Assembly (NCBI GenBank): GCA_036675505.1
Contig: JAKFEW010000084.1
Location: 1 to 64,000, forward strand
Direction of reading: 5' to 3'
Source of the DNA: JAKFEW01 sp036675505
GTDB lineage: Bacteria > Cyanobacteriota > Sericytochromatia > S15B-MN24 > JAQBPE01
Length of the DNA: 64,000 nucleotides
Part shown: piece after piece, positions 1 through 8,253 of the stretch
Position numbering within the stretch: position 1 is the stretch's first letter
Layout: each line of letters opens with the position of its first letter
Notes under the pieces: model-generated
Databases searched by the model: none
Told to the model about the DNA's origin: nothing
What the model saw: only the letters and a program-made list of their open reading frames with translations
Translations under genes and position numbers: made by a program

Positions 1-239
1 ATCCCGACCTCGCCACCTGCGCGCGAGGCAGACAGCCACGCCCCCACGACCCTCGCTCGGGACCCCGAGGTGCGCGCCAAATCCGCCGGCCGCGACTTGG
101 CCGCTAGAAGAGAAGGTTCTGGCCTGCTCAATTCCCTTAACCGTTAGTACTCCTCACCTTAGTCAAGCCTTAACCGAATTCGCACCGGCTAGCAGCGATA
201 AGGTTGCTACCAAGTCCACCGTTTCAGGAGCCGAACCGC

Positions 240-716
240 ATGAGCGATTTGATCATCAACGGCCGCGTCACCCAGCCGCACGACGTCCTGCGCCTCAAGC
301 GCGGGCAGGAACAAGCCGCGATCGCCGCAGCCAGGTCCAACGGGGCGGACGACGTGTTCTTCAAGCTGGGCGACGACACCTTCGTGGCGTCCGCAGCCTC
401 GATGAAGCTGACCGGCACCAAGGCCGGCGGCGTGGTGTACCTCGACGGCAAGAAGGGCCAGGTGGTCGCTGTCGACAACCAGCTCAACAGCCTCAGCGAA
501 GGCCTGCTGCATCCCGCCGGAGACGTGGTGGCGGTGGGCGGCATCGTCTACGGCGTGGCGACCGCGATCAAGTACGCCGCGACCGGCTGGGGTGGCCTGG
601 GCCTGCTCTACGGCCTGATCGGCGTCGGCGCCGGCCTGGCGATCAACCTCGTACCCACCTTGATCGGGCGCTTCAAGACCAAGGACTTCGACGCGCTCAA
701 ACGCTTCGGTGCCTAG
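240..716 (+). CDS. Small predicted membrane protein, unknown function
   Basis: A 158-residue protein that I do not recognise. The frame opens at 204, but the ATG at 240 has AGGAG (226-230) nine bases upstream and is preferred. Residues 1 to about 90 are soluble and mixed charged (starts MSDLIINGRV). The last third holds two glycine-rich hydrophobic stretches (about 94-112 and 116-138) that could form a helical hairpin in the membrane, followed by a short basic tail ending KRFGA. The stop overlaps by four bases the end of the convergent gene on the minus strand. No enzymatic motif is visible. Confidence 0.6.
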   Translation: MSDLIINGRVTQPHDVLRLKRGQEQAAIAAARSNGADDVFFKLGDDTFVASAASMKLTGTKAGGVVYLDGKKGQVVAVDNQLNSLSEGLLHPAGDVVAVGGIVYGVATAIKYAATGWGGLGLLYGLIGVGAGLAINLVPTLIGRFKTKDFDALKRFGA

Positions 717-2332
717 GTTTCGGAGGCCGCGTGCGTGTCGTACACGATCGCGGCCTGCGGCGCCGGGGCAGCGGCGCGGAGCATAGCGGCTTCGGCCGCG
801 GCCGAGGCGAGCAGCGGGAAGTGCACCCAAAGGCGCTCGCCCTCGCTGCGCTCCACGTCGACCTCACCACCCAGCCGCACCAGCGCGCGTAGATCGACAC
901 CCGTCATCAGGCGTCCCGCGGGTTCTTCCGCCGCCACCCGTAGCAGCGTCCGGAAGCCGCGCTCGGCGCGGTGGGCCCACCAGCGGCGCATCCAGCTGGC
1001 CAGGCGCGCGAGCGTGGGGGCCAGCACGGCGAGGTAGGGGTAGACGCCGAAGCCTTGCATGAACACCCGCATTCCTTCGTCGCGGGCCAATGCGGCCCAG
1101 GTGCCCGGGCCCGGAAACCACGTCAACTCGGGATCAGCGGCGAGCCCCGCCAGGCCGACGCCCATCGCCGCGAAGGCACCCGCGGCGGCCCACCACGGGC
1201 AACCCCATAGGCGCGGCGAAGCGTCGCGCTCGTAGGACGGGCGTGTATCCGCCTCGAGGACCGGTTCAGCTGGGGCCTTCCACACCTTGGCGGGATCGAG
1301 ACCCAGCGCCGCGGGCTCGACCCCCAGCGCCGCGAGCTCGCGTCCCAGCGCCGTGGGCTCCGGCGCCACCTCCGTGGGCGCCTTGCCCATCGGATCGAAG
1401 CGGCAGACCAGCCCGCCGTGCTCCGTGACCACGAGCTCGCCGCCGTAGTCCACCATCAGGCGCGGGAGGTGGGCGCTCGCCGTTTCGGCGTCCCAGCCGA
1501 AGAGGCCCATCAGGTCGCCGGGCGTGGCCACGCCACGGTGGTGGACCAGGAACGCGGTCAGGCGGCGCTCGTCGGCGAGGGCGTCATCAGGCGCTCGCGG
1601 CGGGCCGAACAGGAAGCCCTGCACCGCCGCCCGGATCGCCCCGGCGAACGCCACCGGGTCGAGCGCCCTGGCGGCCCGCTCCTCGGCCCTGGCCGGGTTG
1701 GCGAGGGTGCCGACCCAGGCCCCGGCCAGGAAGAGGCCCTTGTAGAACAGGATCACCCCGGCGACGACGAGCCAGGCCTTCGGGTGCCCGAGCACGAGGC
1801 CCAGGACCAGGGCTTCGGCGACGATCACCAGGGAGTTGTAAGCCGCCATCACGAGGCCGAGGCCGATCGCGAGGCCCGAGAGCAGGCAGGCCATCACCAC
1901 GAATGCCGAGCCGATCGCCACGCCCTGCTGCGCGGCGTCGTACACGGCCAGCGCGTTGCCGGCGATCGCGAAGAGCGCCAGCGGCGCCAGCATGGCGGTC
2001 CCGACGGCGAGCAGCTTCACCTCCTGGCGCCGGTACCAGCCGCGGAGGCGTCGCAACCGCCGCGCGAAGGGCGTCTCGGCCGCCCGTGGCCGCAGCGAGG
2101 CGAAGGTGAAGCGGATGGTGCCGGCCTCGTCCACGCGCAGGCGCGCCGGGAACGCCTTCGCCAGGTGGAACAGGGCCTCGGAGCAGAGCGCGATCGGCAG
2201 GCCGCTCGCCGCCGCGGCCTCGGCCGGCGTCACGTCGAGCAGGCGTTTCTCGCGCAGCACGCGCCGGAGGGTGCGCGCTGCCTCGTGAGCACCTTCGCGC
2301 TTGCGCTCGATGCGGATCGCGGCGCGGGCCAT
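713..2332 (-). CDS. Membrane protein with winged-helix-like ends, unknown function
   Basis: About 539 residues. The start is placed at the ATG at 2332, which has GAGG six bases upstream; ATG 2338 and TTG 2344 are in frame but badly spaced. An N-terminal ~100 residues look like a small helical or winged-helix fold (a basic opening, then GLPIALCSEALFHLAKAFP). Four to five hydrophobic segments follow at about 115-215, then a soluble stretch that again resembles a helix-turn-helix (VHHRGVATPGDLMGLFGWD), an Ala/Pro/Leu-rich linker, two more hydrophobic segments and a C-terminal soluble part. It is the last gene of a three-gene minus-strand run behind the aldo/keto reductase. No family is recognised and no substrate is suggested. 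Confidence 0.6.
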   Translation of the reverse strand: MARAAIRIERKREGAHEAARTLRRVLREKRLLDVTPAEAAAASGLPIALCSEALFHLAKAFPARLRVDEAGTIRFTFASLRPRAAETPFARRLRRLRGWYRRQEVKLLAVGTAMLAPLALFAIAGNALAVYDAAQQGVAIGSAFVVMACLLSGLAIGLGLVMAAYNSLVIVAEALVLGLVLGHPKAWLVVAGVILFYKGLFLAGAWVGTLANPARAEERAARALDPVAFAGAIRAAVQGFLFGPPRAPDDALADERRLTAFLVHHRGVATPGDLMGLFGWDAETASAHLPRLMVDYGGELVVTEHGGLVCRFDPMGKAPTEVAPEPTALGRELAALGVEPAALGLDPAKVWKAPAEPVLEADTRPSYERDASPRLWGCPWWAAAGAFAAMGVGLAGLAADPELTWFPGPGTWAALARDEGMRVFMQGFGVYPYLAVLAPTLARLASWMRRWWAHRAERGFRTLLRVAAEEPAGRLMTGVDLRALVRLGGEVDVERSEGERLWVHFPLLASAAAEAAMLRAAAPAPQAAIVYDTHAASET

Positions 2333-2340
2333 GGTCATCC

Positions 2341-3504
2341 TCAACGCCCCGCATGGAGAAACGCCAGGTCGGCTGGCGTGAGGTGCCTGGCGAGCGCCAG
2401 CGCCTCCACGGTGCGGTGCAGATCCGCGATCGTCCGCGGGCCGATGATGAGGAAGTCGGTGCGGGGGTGGGCCAGCACGTAAGCGTTCAGCACCTGGTCG
2501 AGGGTGTAGCGCGTATGGTGGCTCGCGTTGAAGCGGGCCGTGAATTCGACGGCGCGCGCGTACCGCGCGGCGTTGGCATCGTGGAAGAGGGCGTCGTATA
2601 CGTGTCCCCAGTAGCGGTCATGGTCGTTCTTCAGCGCCAGCGCGCGCGCTTTCGCGGCCTTCCAGCCCGGCCTGGCGATCGAGAACCCGCCCAGCGGCGA
2701 ATAGGTCATGAGCTTCACGCCCGGCTGGAAGTCGCGCCGCATCATGTCGGCGTGCGTGACCTGGACCCCGCCTGAGTGGATGGTGACGGGGCCCATCTCG
2801 AACAGGGAGAAGTAGGGGCTGTTGCAGACCGGCCGGAGCAGCTCGGGGCGCTCGCGGGCCACCTGCCGCGCTTCCTCGACCCGCGGCGTTTCCCAGTTCG
2901 AGAGGCCGATCTGCTGATAGTTCTCCCGCAGCGCGGGGTCGGAGAGAGCTTCGAGGATGGTCACGGCCGGCGTCTGAGGCCTCGCCACCCTTTCGTAGTC
3001 CAGGTAGTCGGCGTCGTCCCGGTGCATCAGGTAGATGGCGATGGGCTTGTCGTACCGCGAACGCGACCCGCGGGCCTCCTCCAGCACGTTGGCGGTGATC
3101 TGGCTGCGCTCGCCCTTCAGGCGGCTTTGGTAGGTGCCTGGCCCGAGGTCCCGCGGGAAGCCGCCCTTGGTGATCACGTGCAGGTCCTGGCGGTTCATGG
3201 TCTTGAGCCAGGCGCCGAGCTTCGCCTCGATGCCGCCTTCGTAGATGGGGGCCGTGTCGAAGGCGTTGATGCCCAGGCGCACGGCCTCGTTCAGCACGGC
3301 GAGCGTCTGCGCTTCGGGCACCTTCCCCAGGTGATCGGTGCCCATGATCAGCCGGGACATCCGCCGGACGTCGCCGGGACGTTCGCCGACCTCCAGGTAA
3401 GGAATGGCCTGCGGCGCCGCAGTGGCCGGGACGCCGCCCGCCAGGACGGCGAGCTGGAGCACCAACAGCAGAGGCCAGAAGGGCCGTACCCTATGCTTGG
3501 ACAT
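2341..3504 (-). CDS. Exported aldo/keto reductase-family protein
   Basis: 387 residues. The N-terminus (PFWPLLLVLQLAVLAGGVPATAA) is a Sec-type signal peptide, so the enzyme probably acts outside the cytoplasm, which is unusual for this NADPH-dependent family. The TIM-barrel motifs are visible: NAFDTAPIYEGG gives the catalytic Asp and Tyr, VITKGGF the Lys and IYLMHRDD the His, followed by IGLSNWETPRVEEA and the late IIGPRT cofactor-side motif. This is a complete catalytic tetrad, so an oxidoreductase is likely although the substrate cannot be told. The gene ends four bases inside an alternative start of the downstream membrane protein and begins one base after the upstream gene, so the three are surely cotranscribed. 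Confidence 0.82.
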   Translation of the reverse strand: MSKHRVRPFWPLLLVLQLAVLAGGVPATAAPQAIPYLEVGERPGDVRRMSRLIMGTDHLGKVPEAQTLAVLNEAVRLGINAFDTAPIYEGGIEAKLGAWLKTMNRQDLHVITKGGFPRDLGPGTYQSRLKGERSQITANVLEEARGSRSRYDKPIAIYLMHRDDADYLDYERVARPQTPAVTILEALSDPALRENYQQIGLSNWETPRVEEARQVARERPELLRPVCNSPYFSLFEMGPVTIHSGGVQVTHADMMRRDFQPGVKLMTYSPLGGFSIARPGWKAAKARALALKNDHDRYWGHVYDALFHDANAARYARAVEFTARFNASHHTRYTLDQVLNAYVLAHPRTDFLIIGPRTIADLHRTVEALALARHLTPADLAFLHAGR

Positions 3505-3505
3505 C

Positions 3506-4279
3506 TCAGGCGCCCATATGAAACTGCGTACGCCCCGGCACGAAGGTGATGTCCAGCTTGAACTGGGAGTCGAGCGTGCCGACGCTGCGCAGGGGCACCT
3601 CGATCTGGAGCTCCCACCATTCGTCGTCCCGGTGGCGGTTGAAAAAGTAGTCGATCATGCCGCGTTGCAACGACGCGATCGGGTTGCCCATCGGGTTCGG
3701 GACCTGGAAGCGCCAGGTGGCGACGAGCTCCTTGCTCTTGAAGGACGCCTCGCCGTCTTCCAGCTGCACCTTTTTGACGACGTTCTTGAATTTGCTGCCA
3801 TGACGACCGCCGAAATGCCCGTGCGCCACCTCGTAATGCACCAACGCGGCCTTGATGTCGCCCGCGGGCATCCCGCGGTGGAAACGGCGCCGGTAGGTCA
3901 ACTCCAGGTGCTCGCCCGCGGCCAGGGGCCAGTCGGCCACGTTGATCTCGCCGCGATCGGCGTGCAGGGCCTCGAAGACCTTGCGGCCCTGGACCCAGAG
4001 CAACCAACCGTAGAGCGCGGCCACGACCAGGATGCCGAGGAGGCTGCCACCGGGATTCTTCGGGAGGATCTCCAAGAATGCCTTCCCCACGCCAAGCGCC
4101 CACTGGGTGCCGATCAGGAGGGCGAAGAAGGCGAAGACGCTGCGCAGCGTGCCGTCCGAATGGTCGGCCACTTGCCAGTCGCCGCTCTCGAGCTGCTTCG
4201 GGCGGACGCTTCGGAGATACAGGAAGAACGCGACGATCGCGATCAGAATCAAGATATTGGCGTACATGGTCGGTCTCAT
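3506..4279 (-). CDS. Membrane-anchored protein, unknown function
   Basis: 257 residues, first gene of the three-gene minus-strand run. An N-terminal hydrophobic helix (YANILILIAIVAFFLYL) is followed by a short loop, two more hydrophobic segments at about 48-66 and 78-96, and a roughly 150-residue soluble C-terminal part rich in beta-strand-like alternation (HLELTYRRRFHRG, WELQIEVPLRSVG, FKLDITFVPG) that could be a beta-sandwich. No catalytic motif is seen. An ATG at 4267 is an alternative start. The gene lies one base upstream of the aldo/keto reductase, which suggests a shared envelope-related role, but nothing more specific can be said. Confidence 0.6.
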   Translation of the reverse strand: MRPTMYANILILIAIVAFFLYLRSVRPKQLESGDWQVADHSDGTLRSVFAFFALLIGTQWALGVGKAFLEILPKNPGGSLLGILVVAALYGWLLWVQGRKVFEALHADRGEINVADWPLAAGEHLELTYRRRFHRGMPAGDIKAALVHYEVAHGHFGGRHGSKFKNVVKKVQLEDGEASFKSKELVATWRFQVPNPMGNPIASLQRGMIDYFFNRHRDDEWWELQIEVPLRSVGTLDSQFKLDITFVPGRTQFHMGA

Positions 4280-4392
4280 CTACCCTACCCTGCGCGCGGC
4301 CAACCAGGCCCCGGCGCTCGCGCCCCCGATGACACCAATTCCTGCGCAACATGGCCTATCTGTGGCGTGCCACTTCCGGTAGCATAGCCACC

Positions 4393-4857
4393 ATGTTGGA
4401 CCATCGCGCATGCGTTGACGCCTTGATCGAGCGAATGGGCCCCGACCTTCCTGCCGATCGCCTCCTCGCCGTTTTCGAAGCCGCTTTCAACGCCATCTGG
4501 CGGCGGGCCGGCGTCACGCTGGGCAACGTCACGCTGACGGCCATCGTCAACCGCGTGCTGTACAGCGCGACCGAGCAGTTCCCGGCGCTGTCGGCCCTCC
4601 GGCTCGGCAGCGACGGGATCGATTGCCACGAGCTCGCCGGGCGGCTAGACCGCCTGGAGCGGCAACCGCTCGCGGAGGGCCTGCATTTCATGGTGGTGGA
4701 GCTGCTCACGGTGATCGGCAGCTTGACCGCGGAGATCCTGACCCCGGCACTTCATGCGGCGCTTGCCACGGTCACCGTCGCCGAGGGATGCGTAGAAACC
4801 GGTGATTCGATCCTAACCGGTGATTCGATCGTAAGGGAGCAGACCAATGAAACATGA
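4393..4857 (+). CDS. Small protein preceding KaiC-like ATPase
   Basis: 154 residues from the ATG at 4393; an upstream in-frame ATG at 4351 is less likely. The protein is mostly helical with a central Leu/Val-rich core (TLTAIVNRVLYSATEQFP, MVVELLTVIGSLTAEIL) and no membrane segment. Its 3' end overlaps the start of the KaiC-like gene by 11 bases, so the two are translationally coupled and probably act together. A tandem 16-base repeat (4797-4812 and 4815-4830) encodes TGDSIL-TGDSIV at the C-terminus and lies just upstream of the next ribosome binding site. Homology is not recognised; a partner or regulator of the ATPase is an inference from position. Confidence 0.6.
   Translation: MLDHRACVDALIERMGPDLPADRLLAVFEAAFNAIWRRAGVTLGNVTLTAIVNRVLYSATEQFPALSALRLGSDGIDCHELAGRLDRLERQPLAEGLHFMVVELLTVIGSLTAEILTPALHAALATVTVAEGCVETGDSILTGDSIVREQTNET
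4797..4830 (+). repeat. Tandem 16-base repeat, 18-base period
   Basis: Two identical copies of AACCGGTGATTCGATC, starting at 4797 and 4815, separated by two bases. They encode TGDSI twice at the end of the small protein and end three bases before the AGGGAG ribosome binding site of the KaiC-like gene. They could be a protein repeat, a slipped duplication or a binding site; the sequence alone does not decide. Confidence 0.75.
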
Positions 4858-7000
4858 GCGTGCGCTGGCGCGAATCGAAACGGGCATTCCGAACCTCGAC
4901 GCGCTCCTCGGTGGTGGCTTGCCCAAGGACTCGATGATCGTCATCTCGGGCCCGCCGGGCTCGGGCAAGACGATTCTCGCCCAGCAAATCTGCTTCCACA
5001 ACGCCGGCCCCACGCAGCACGTCCTCTACTTCAGCACGCTCTCCGAGCCCTCGGCGAAGCTGCTCCGGTACCTCACGCCTTTCAGCTTCTTTTCGGCGGA
5101 GAAGCTGGACGACGGGATCCAGTTCATCGACCTGGGATCGGTGCTGGTCGCCCATGGCATCCACGAGGCCGCCCGCCAGATCATGGAGCACGTCAAGAAG
5201 ACCAAGCCGATGCTCGTGGTGATCGACAGCTTCAAGGTCTTCGACGATTTCGCCGAGTCGTCGGAGGAGCTACGGAAGTTCCATTACTCGCTCGCCGTCA
5301 ACCTCATGGCCTGGGAGGCCACGATCCTGCTGCTCGGCGAGTTCGAGGCCCAGGAGATCCAGTCGAACCCGCTGTTCTCGATCATCGACGGCCAGATCTT
5401 GTGCTACCAGCAGACGAAGTACGACGAGGAGCTGCGGAAGCTGCGGGTCCTCAAGATGCGGGGCACGCAACACAGCCGCGACAACCATTCGTTCGACATC
5501 ACCGCAGGCGGCATCCAGGTGTTCGCGCCGCGCGTCACGATCCGGCGGCGGGAGGACGGCTGCAGTAAAGGCGAGCACATGAAAACCGGCATCTCGAAGC
5601 TCGACGACCTGCTGGGAGACGGCATCCCGTTCGGCTCCAGCCTCCTGGTCTCGGGCGTGGCCGGCACCGGGAAGACGATCGTCTTGCTGGATTTCATCAT
5701 CCGCGGCGCCGAGCGCGGGGAGAAGGGGATCCTCTTCTCGTTCGAGGAGACCGACGAGCGCCTGCGGGCCGCCGCCCGCGCCTTCGGCTGGGACATCGAC
5801 GGGGCGATCGCCAAGGGCCTGATCGAAATCGTGTTCATCCCGCAGCCGGACATCCTGGTGGAGTCCGGCATGCTGATGATGGAGCGGCGCGTCATCGCCA
5901 TGGGGGCCAGGCGCGTGGCGATCGACTCGGTGTCGGTCTTCATGCACAAGCTGCGGGATCCGCAACAGGTGCGCGAGAAGATCTTCCAGCTGGCGAGCAT
6001 CGTCCAGAACGCCGAGGCGGTGGGCTTCTTCGCCACCGACATCGCCTACGGCTCGAGCGACATCAGCCGCTTCGGCGTGGAAGAAACGGTGGTCGACGGC
6101 ATCATCTTGCTCACCTCGACCTCGGAGGGGCTCGAGCGCCAGCGTTACCTGGAAATCTACAAGCTCAGGCGCGCGGCCCACCTCAAGGGCCGCCACAGCA
6201 TCGTCATCAACAGGAACGGAGTCGAAGTCTTCCCGCGCTATTCCGAAGAGGTCGCGCCGAGCCAACCGCCTGCGCCGCTGGGACGCGAGCGGCTGCCGAG
6301 CGGCGTGCCGGGCCTCGATCCGCTGCTCGGCGGCGGCTTGCTCAAGCGCAGCGTCACGCTCGTTTCGGGGAGCAAGGGCGTCGGCAAGTCCACGCTGGGC
6401 CTCCAGTTCATCGCCGAGGGCGTGGCCCTGAATGAGCCGGGGATCTACGTCTCGCTCGATGACGGGCCCGACCAGATCGCGCGGAGCGCCAAGGCGTTCG
6501 GGCTCCCCTGGGCGCAAGCCACCGAGGCTGGGCTGATCGAATGCAGGTACCTCTCGCCGGAGAGCGTCCGCACCAGCCAATTCTTCTCGGTGCTGGGTGA
6601 CCTGATTCGCGTGCAGAAGACGCGCCGCCTGGTGCTCGATGGGGCGGCCTACCTGGCCCAGGCGAAGATGCCACCCGACGAGCTGCGGGAAATGCTCCTG
6701 GTGCTCGTCTCCCAGTTCAAGCTGCTCGACGTGACGACCGTGTTGCTGCTCGAATCGGAGTCCCTGTATTCGACCGAGACAGCGCCGGCACAGAGCTTCG
6801 CCTCGGTGGCCGACAACTTCCTGGTGCTCAGGTACGCGCTGATCGCGGGCAAGCTCGAGCCTTACGTCCTGGTCGTGAGCACGCACGATAGCGCGCATAA
6901 CCGGCGCGCCCATGCCTACACGCTCGATAAGCATGGCATTCGGATCGGCGAGCATTTCGACCCGGGCCGCACCGCGCTTGGTCCGTCCACGAACGCGTGA
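4847..7000 (+). CDS. Triple-domain KaiC-like ATPase
   Basis: 717 residues forming three consecutive RecA-fold KaiC domains; classical clock KaiC has two. Domain 1 has Walker A GPPGSGKT (35-42) and Walker B MLVVIDS. Domain 2 has GVAGTGKT (about 270-277) and VAIDSVS. Domain 3 has GSKGVGKS (about 508-515) and LVLDGAA. The tandem catalytic glutamates of the family (FEE) are present only in domain 2 (FSFEETDE); domain 3 has SLDDGPD and domain 1 STLSEPS, so domain 2 is probably the main hydrolytic unit. Each domain opens with the family-typical 'G-I/V-x-x-L-D-x-L-L-G' pattern. The start ATG follows AAGGGAG and overlaps the upstream gene. A histidine kinase gene overlaps the stop, which fits a role in signal transduction as for other non-clock KaiC proteins (family knowledge). 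Confidence 0.92.
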   Translation: MKHERALARIETGIPNLDALLGGGLPKDSMIVISGPPGSGKTILAQQICFHNAGPTQHVLYFSTLSEPSAKLLRYLTPFSFFSAEKLDDGIQFIDLGSVLVAHGIHEAARQIMEHVKKTKPMLVVIDSFKVFDDFAESSEELRKFHYSLAVNLMAWEATILLLGEFEAQEIQSNPLFSIIDGQILCYQQTKYDEELRKLRVLKMRGTQHSRDNHSFDITAGGIQVFAPRVTIRRREDGCSKGEHMKTGISKLDDLLGDGIPFGSSLLVSGVAGTGKTIVLLDFIIRGAERGEKGILFSFEETDERLRAAARAFGWDIDGAIAKGLIEIVFIPQPDILVESGMLMMERRVIAMGARRVAIDSVSVFMHKLRDPQQVREKIFQLASIVQNAEAVGFFATDIAYGSSDISRFGVEETVVDGIILLTSTSEGLERQRYLEIYKLRRAAHLKGRHSIVINRNGVEVFPRYSEEVAPSQPPAPLGRERLPSGVPGLDPLLGGGLLKRSVTLVSGSKGVGKSTLGLQFIAEGVALNEPGIYVSLDDGPDQIARSAKAFGLPWAQATEAGLIECRYLSPESVRTSQFFSVLGDLIRVQKTRRLVLDGAAYLAQAKMPPDELREMLLVLVSQFKLLDVTTVLLLESESLYSTETAPAQSFASVADNFLVLRYALIAGKLEPYVLVVSTHDSAHNRRAHAYTLDKHGIRIGEHFDPGRTALGPSTNA

Positions 7001-8253
7001 GCGTGAACCCGCCTGGAGGCTCGGGCCTGGAAGACCTCGCGGATGCGAACCGGCGGCTCTCGACACTTTATGGAATCAGCCAGCTGATCGTGCGCATCGA
7101 GAGCGTGGAAGAGACCGTTCGCGCGATCATCGGCCTGTTGGCGCGGGCGCTCGCGCTGCGCAGCGTGGTGGTGGTCCTCCTCGGGCCAGGCACCCCGCGG
7201 ACGATCACCCACGCCGCCGAGGGCGCCGGCGGCTCCTGGGCCGAGGCCCATGCGTTGGCCTCCTACGCCTACCTCACGGGCGCCGCGCCGGCGCAGCGGA
7301 GGCGGGCCGTGGCGGGGCCCTCCGGCGCCGGGCCCGGCCACTTGATCGCGCTGCCGATCGTGGTCGAAGCCCGGCCCACCTTCGGGGTCTTGCAGACCGA
7401 ATCGGCCGCCCGCCCGAGCGAGCAGGACCTGATGCTCATCAACGCCGTGGTCAACCAGCTCGCGAACGCGCTCGAATGGCGCACGATCGTCGAAACCCGC
7501 CAGTCGAGCGCCGAGGCCCTGGCCCGCGAAAACGCCCGGTTGTTACGCAAGGCGAACCAGGCGATCCGCACGCGCGAGGACTTGATGGCCATCGTCTCCC
7601 ACGACCTCCGCAACCAATTGAACGTCATCCTGATGAGCGTCACGCTGTTGCTCCGCAAGCGGCCGCGGGGTGACCAGGAGCGGCGCGCCACCAAGAACAT
7701 GGTCACGATCCAGCGCTCCGCGCAGGACATGAGCCGCCTGATCGGCGACCTGCTGGACCTCGCCAGCCTCGAGACCGGCAACCTCGCCCTGACCCGCCTG
7801 CCGGAATTGGTGGGCCCGCTCGTCCATGGCGCTCTCGAGCTGCAGGAGGAGCTGGCGGCGGCCCAGTCGCTCCGCCTCGAGAGCGAGGTGATCGGGCCCG
7901 AGACGTTGGTGCTATGCGATCGCCAACGGATTCACCAGGTCCTCTTCAACCTGATTGGCAACGCCATCAAGTTCACGCCGCCGGGAGGCGTTGTCGGCGT
8001 TCGCGCAGTGCCCCAGGAACACCAGGTGCGCTTCGCCGTGTCGGACACCGGGGCCGGCATCCTGGGCGACGAGCTGCCCCATGTCTTCGAGCGCTTTTGG
8101 CGCGGCAGCCGAACGACGCAGGCGGGAACCGGGCTCGGCATGACCATTGCGAAAGGGATCATCGAGTCGCACGGGGGGACGATCTGGCTGGAAAGCCAGG
8201 TGGGGGTCGGCACCACCGTCTACTTCACGCTCCCGATCGCCCCGTCAGCGTAA
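6997..8253 (+). CDS. GAF-domain sensor histidine kinase
   Basis: 418 residues, starting at a GTG that overlaps the ATPase stop codon (GTGA). An N-terminal GAF-like sensory domain (about 25-165) is followed by a short coiled segment, a HisKA dimerisation domain with the phospho-accepting His in IVSHDLRNQLN (about residue 202) and a HATPase_c domain with the N box NLIGNAIKFTPPGG, G1 box DTGAGI and G2 box GTGLGMTIAKGI. No membrane helix is seen, so it is cytoplasmic. Translational coupling to the KaiC-like ATPase suggests the ATPase modulates this kinase or is modulated by it. No response regulator is fused to it; the convergent neighbour supplies a receiver domain. The 3' end overlaps that neighbour by nine bases. 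Confidence 0.93.
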   Translation: MSVNPPGGSGLEDLADANRRLSTLYGISQLIVRIESVEETVRAIIGLLARALALRSVVVVLLGPGTPRTITHAAEGAGGSWAEAHALASYAYLTGAAPAQRRRAVAGPSGAGPGHLIALPIVVEARPTFGVLQTESAARPSEQDLMLINAVVNQLANALEWRTIVETRQSSAEALARENARLLRKANQAIRTREDLMAIVSHDLRNQLNVILMSVTLLLRKRPRGDQERRATKNMVTIQRSAQDMSRLIGDLLDLASLETGNLALTRLPELVGPLVHGALELQEELAAAQSLRLESEVIGPETLVLCDRQRIHQVLFNLIGNAIKFTPPGGVVGVRAVPQEHQVRFAVSDTGAGILGDELPHVFERFWRGSRTTQAGTGLGMTIAKGIIESHGGTIWLESQVGVGTTVYFTLPIAPSA

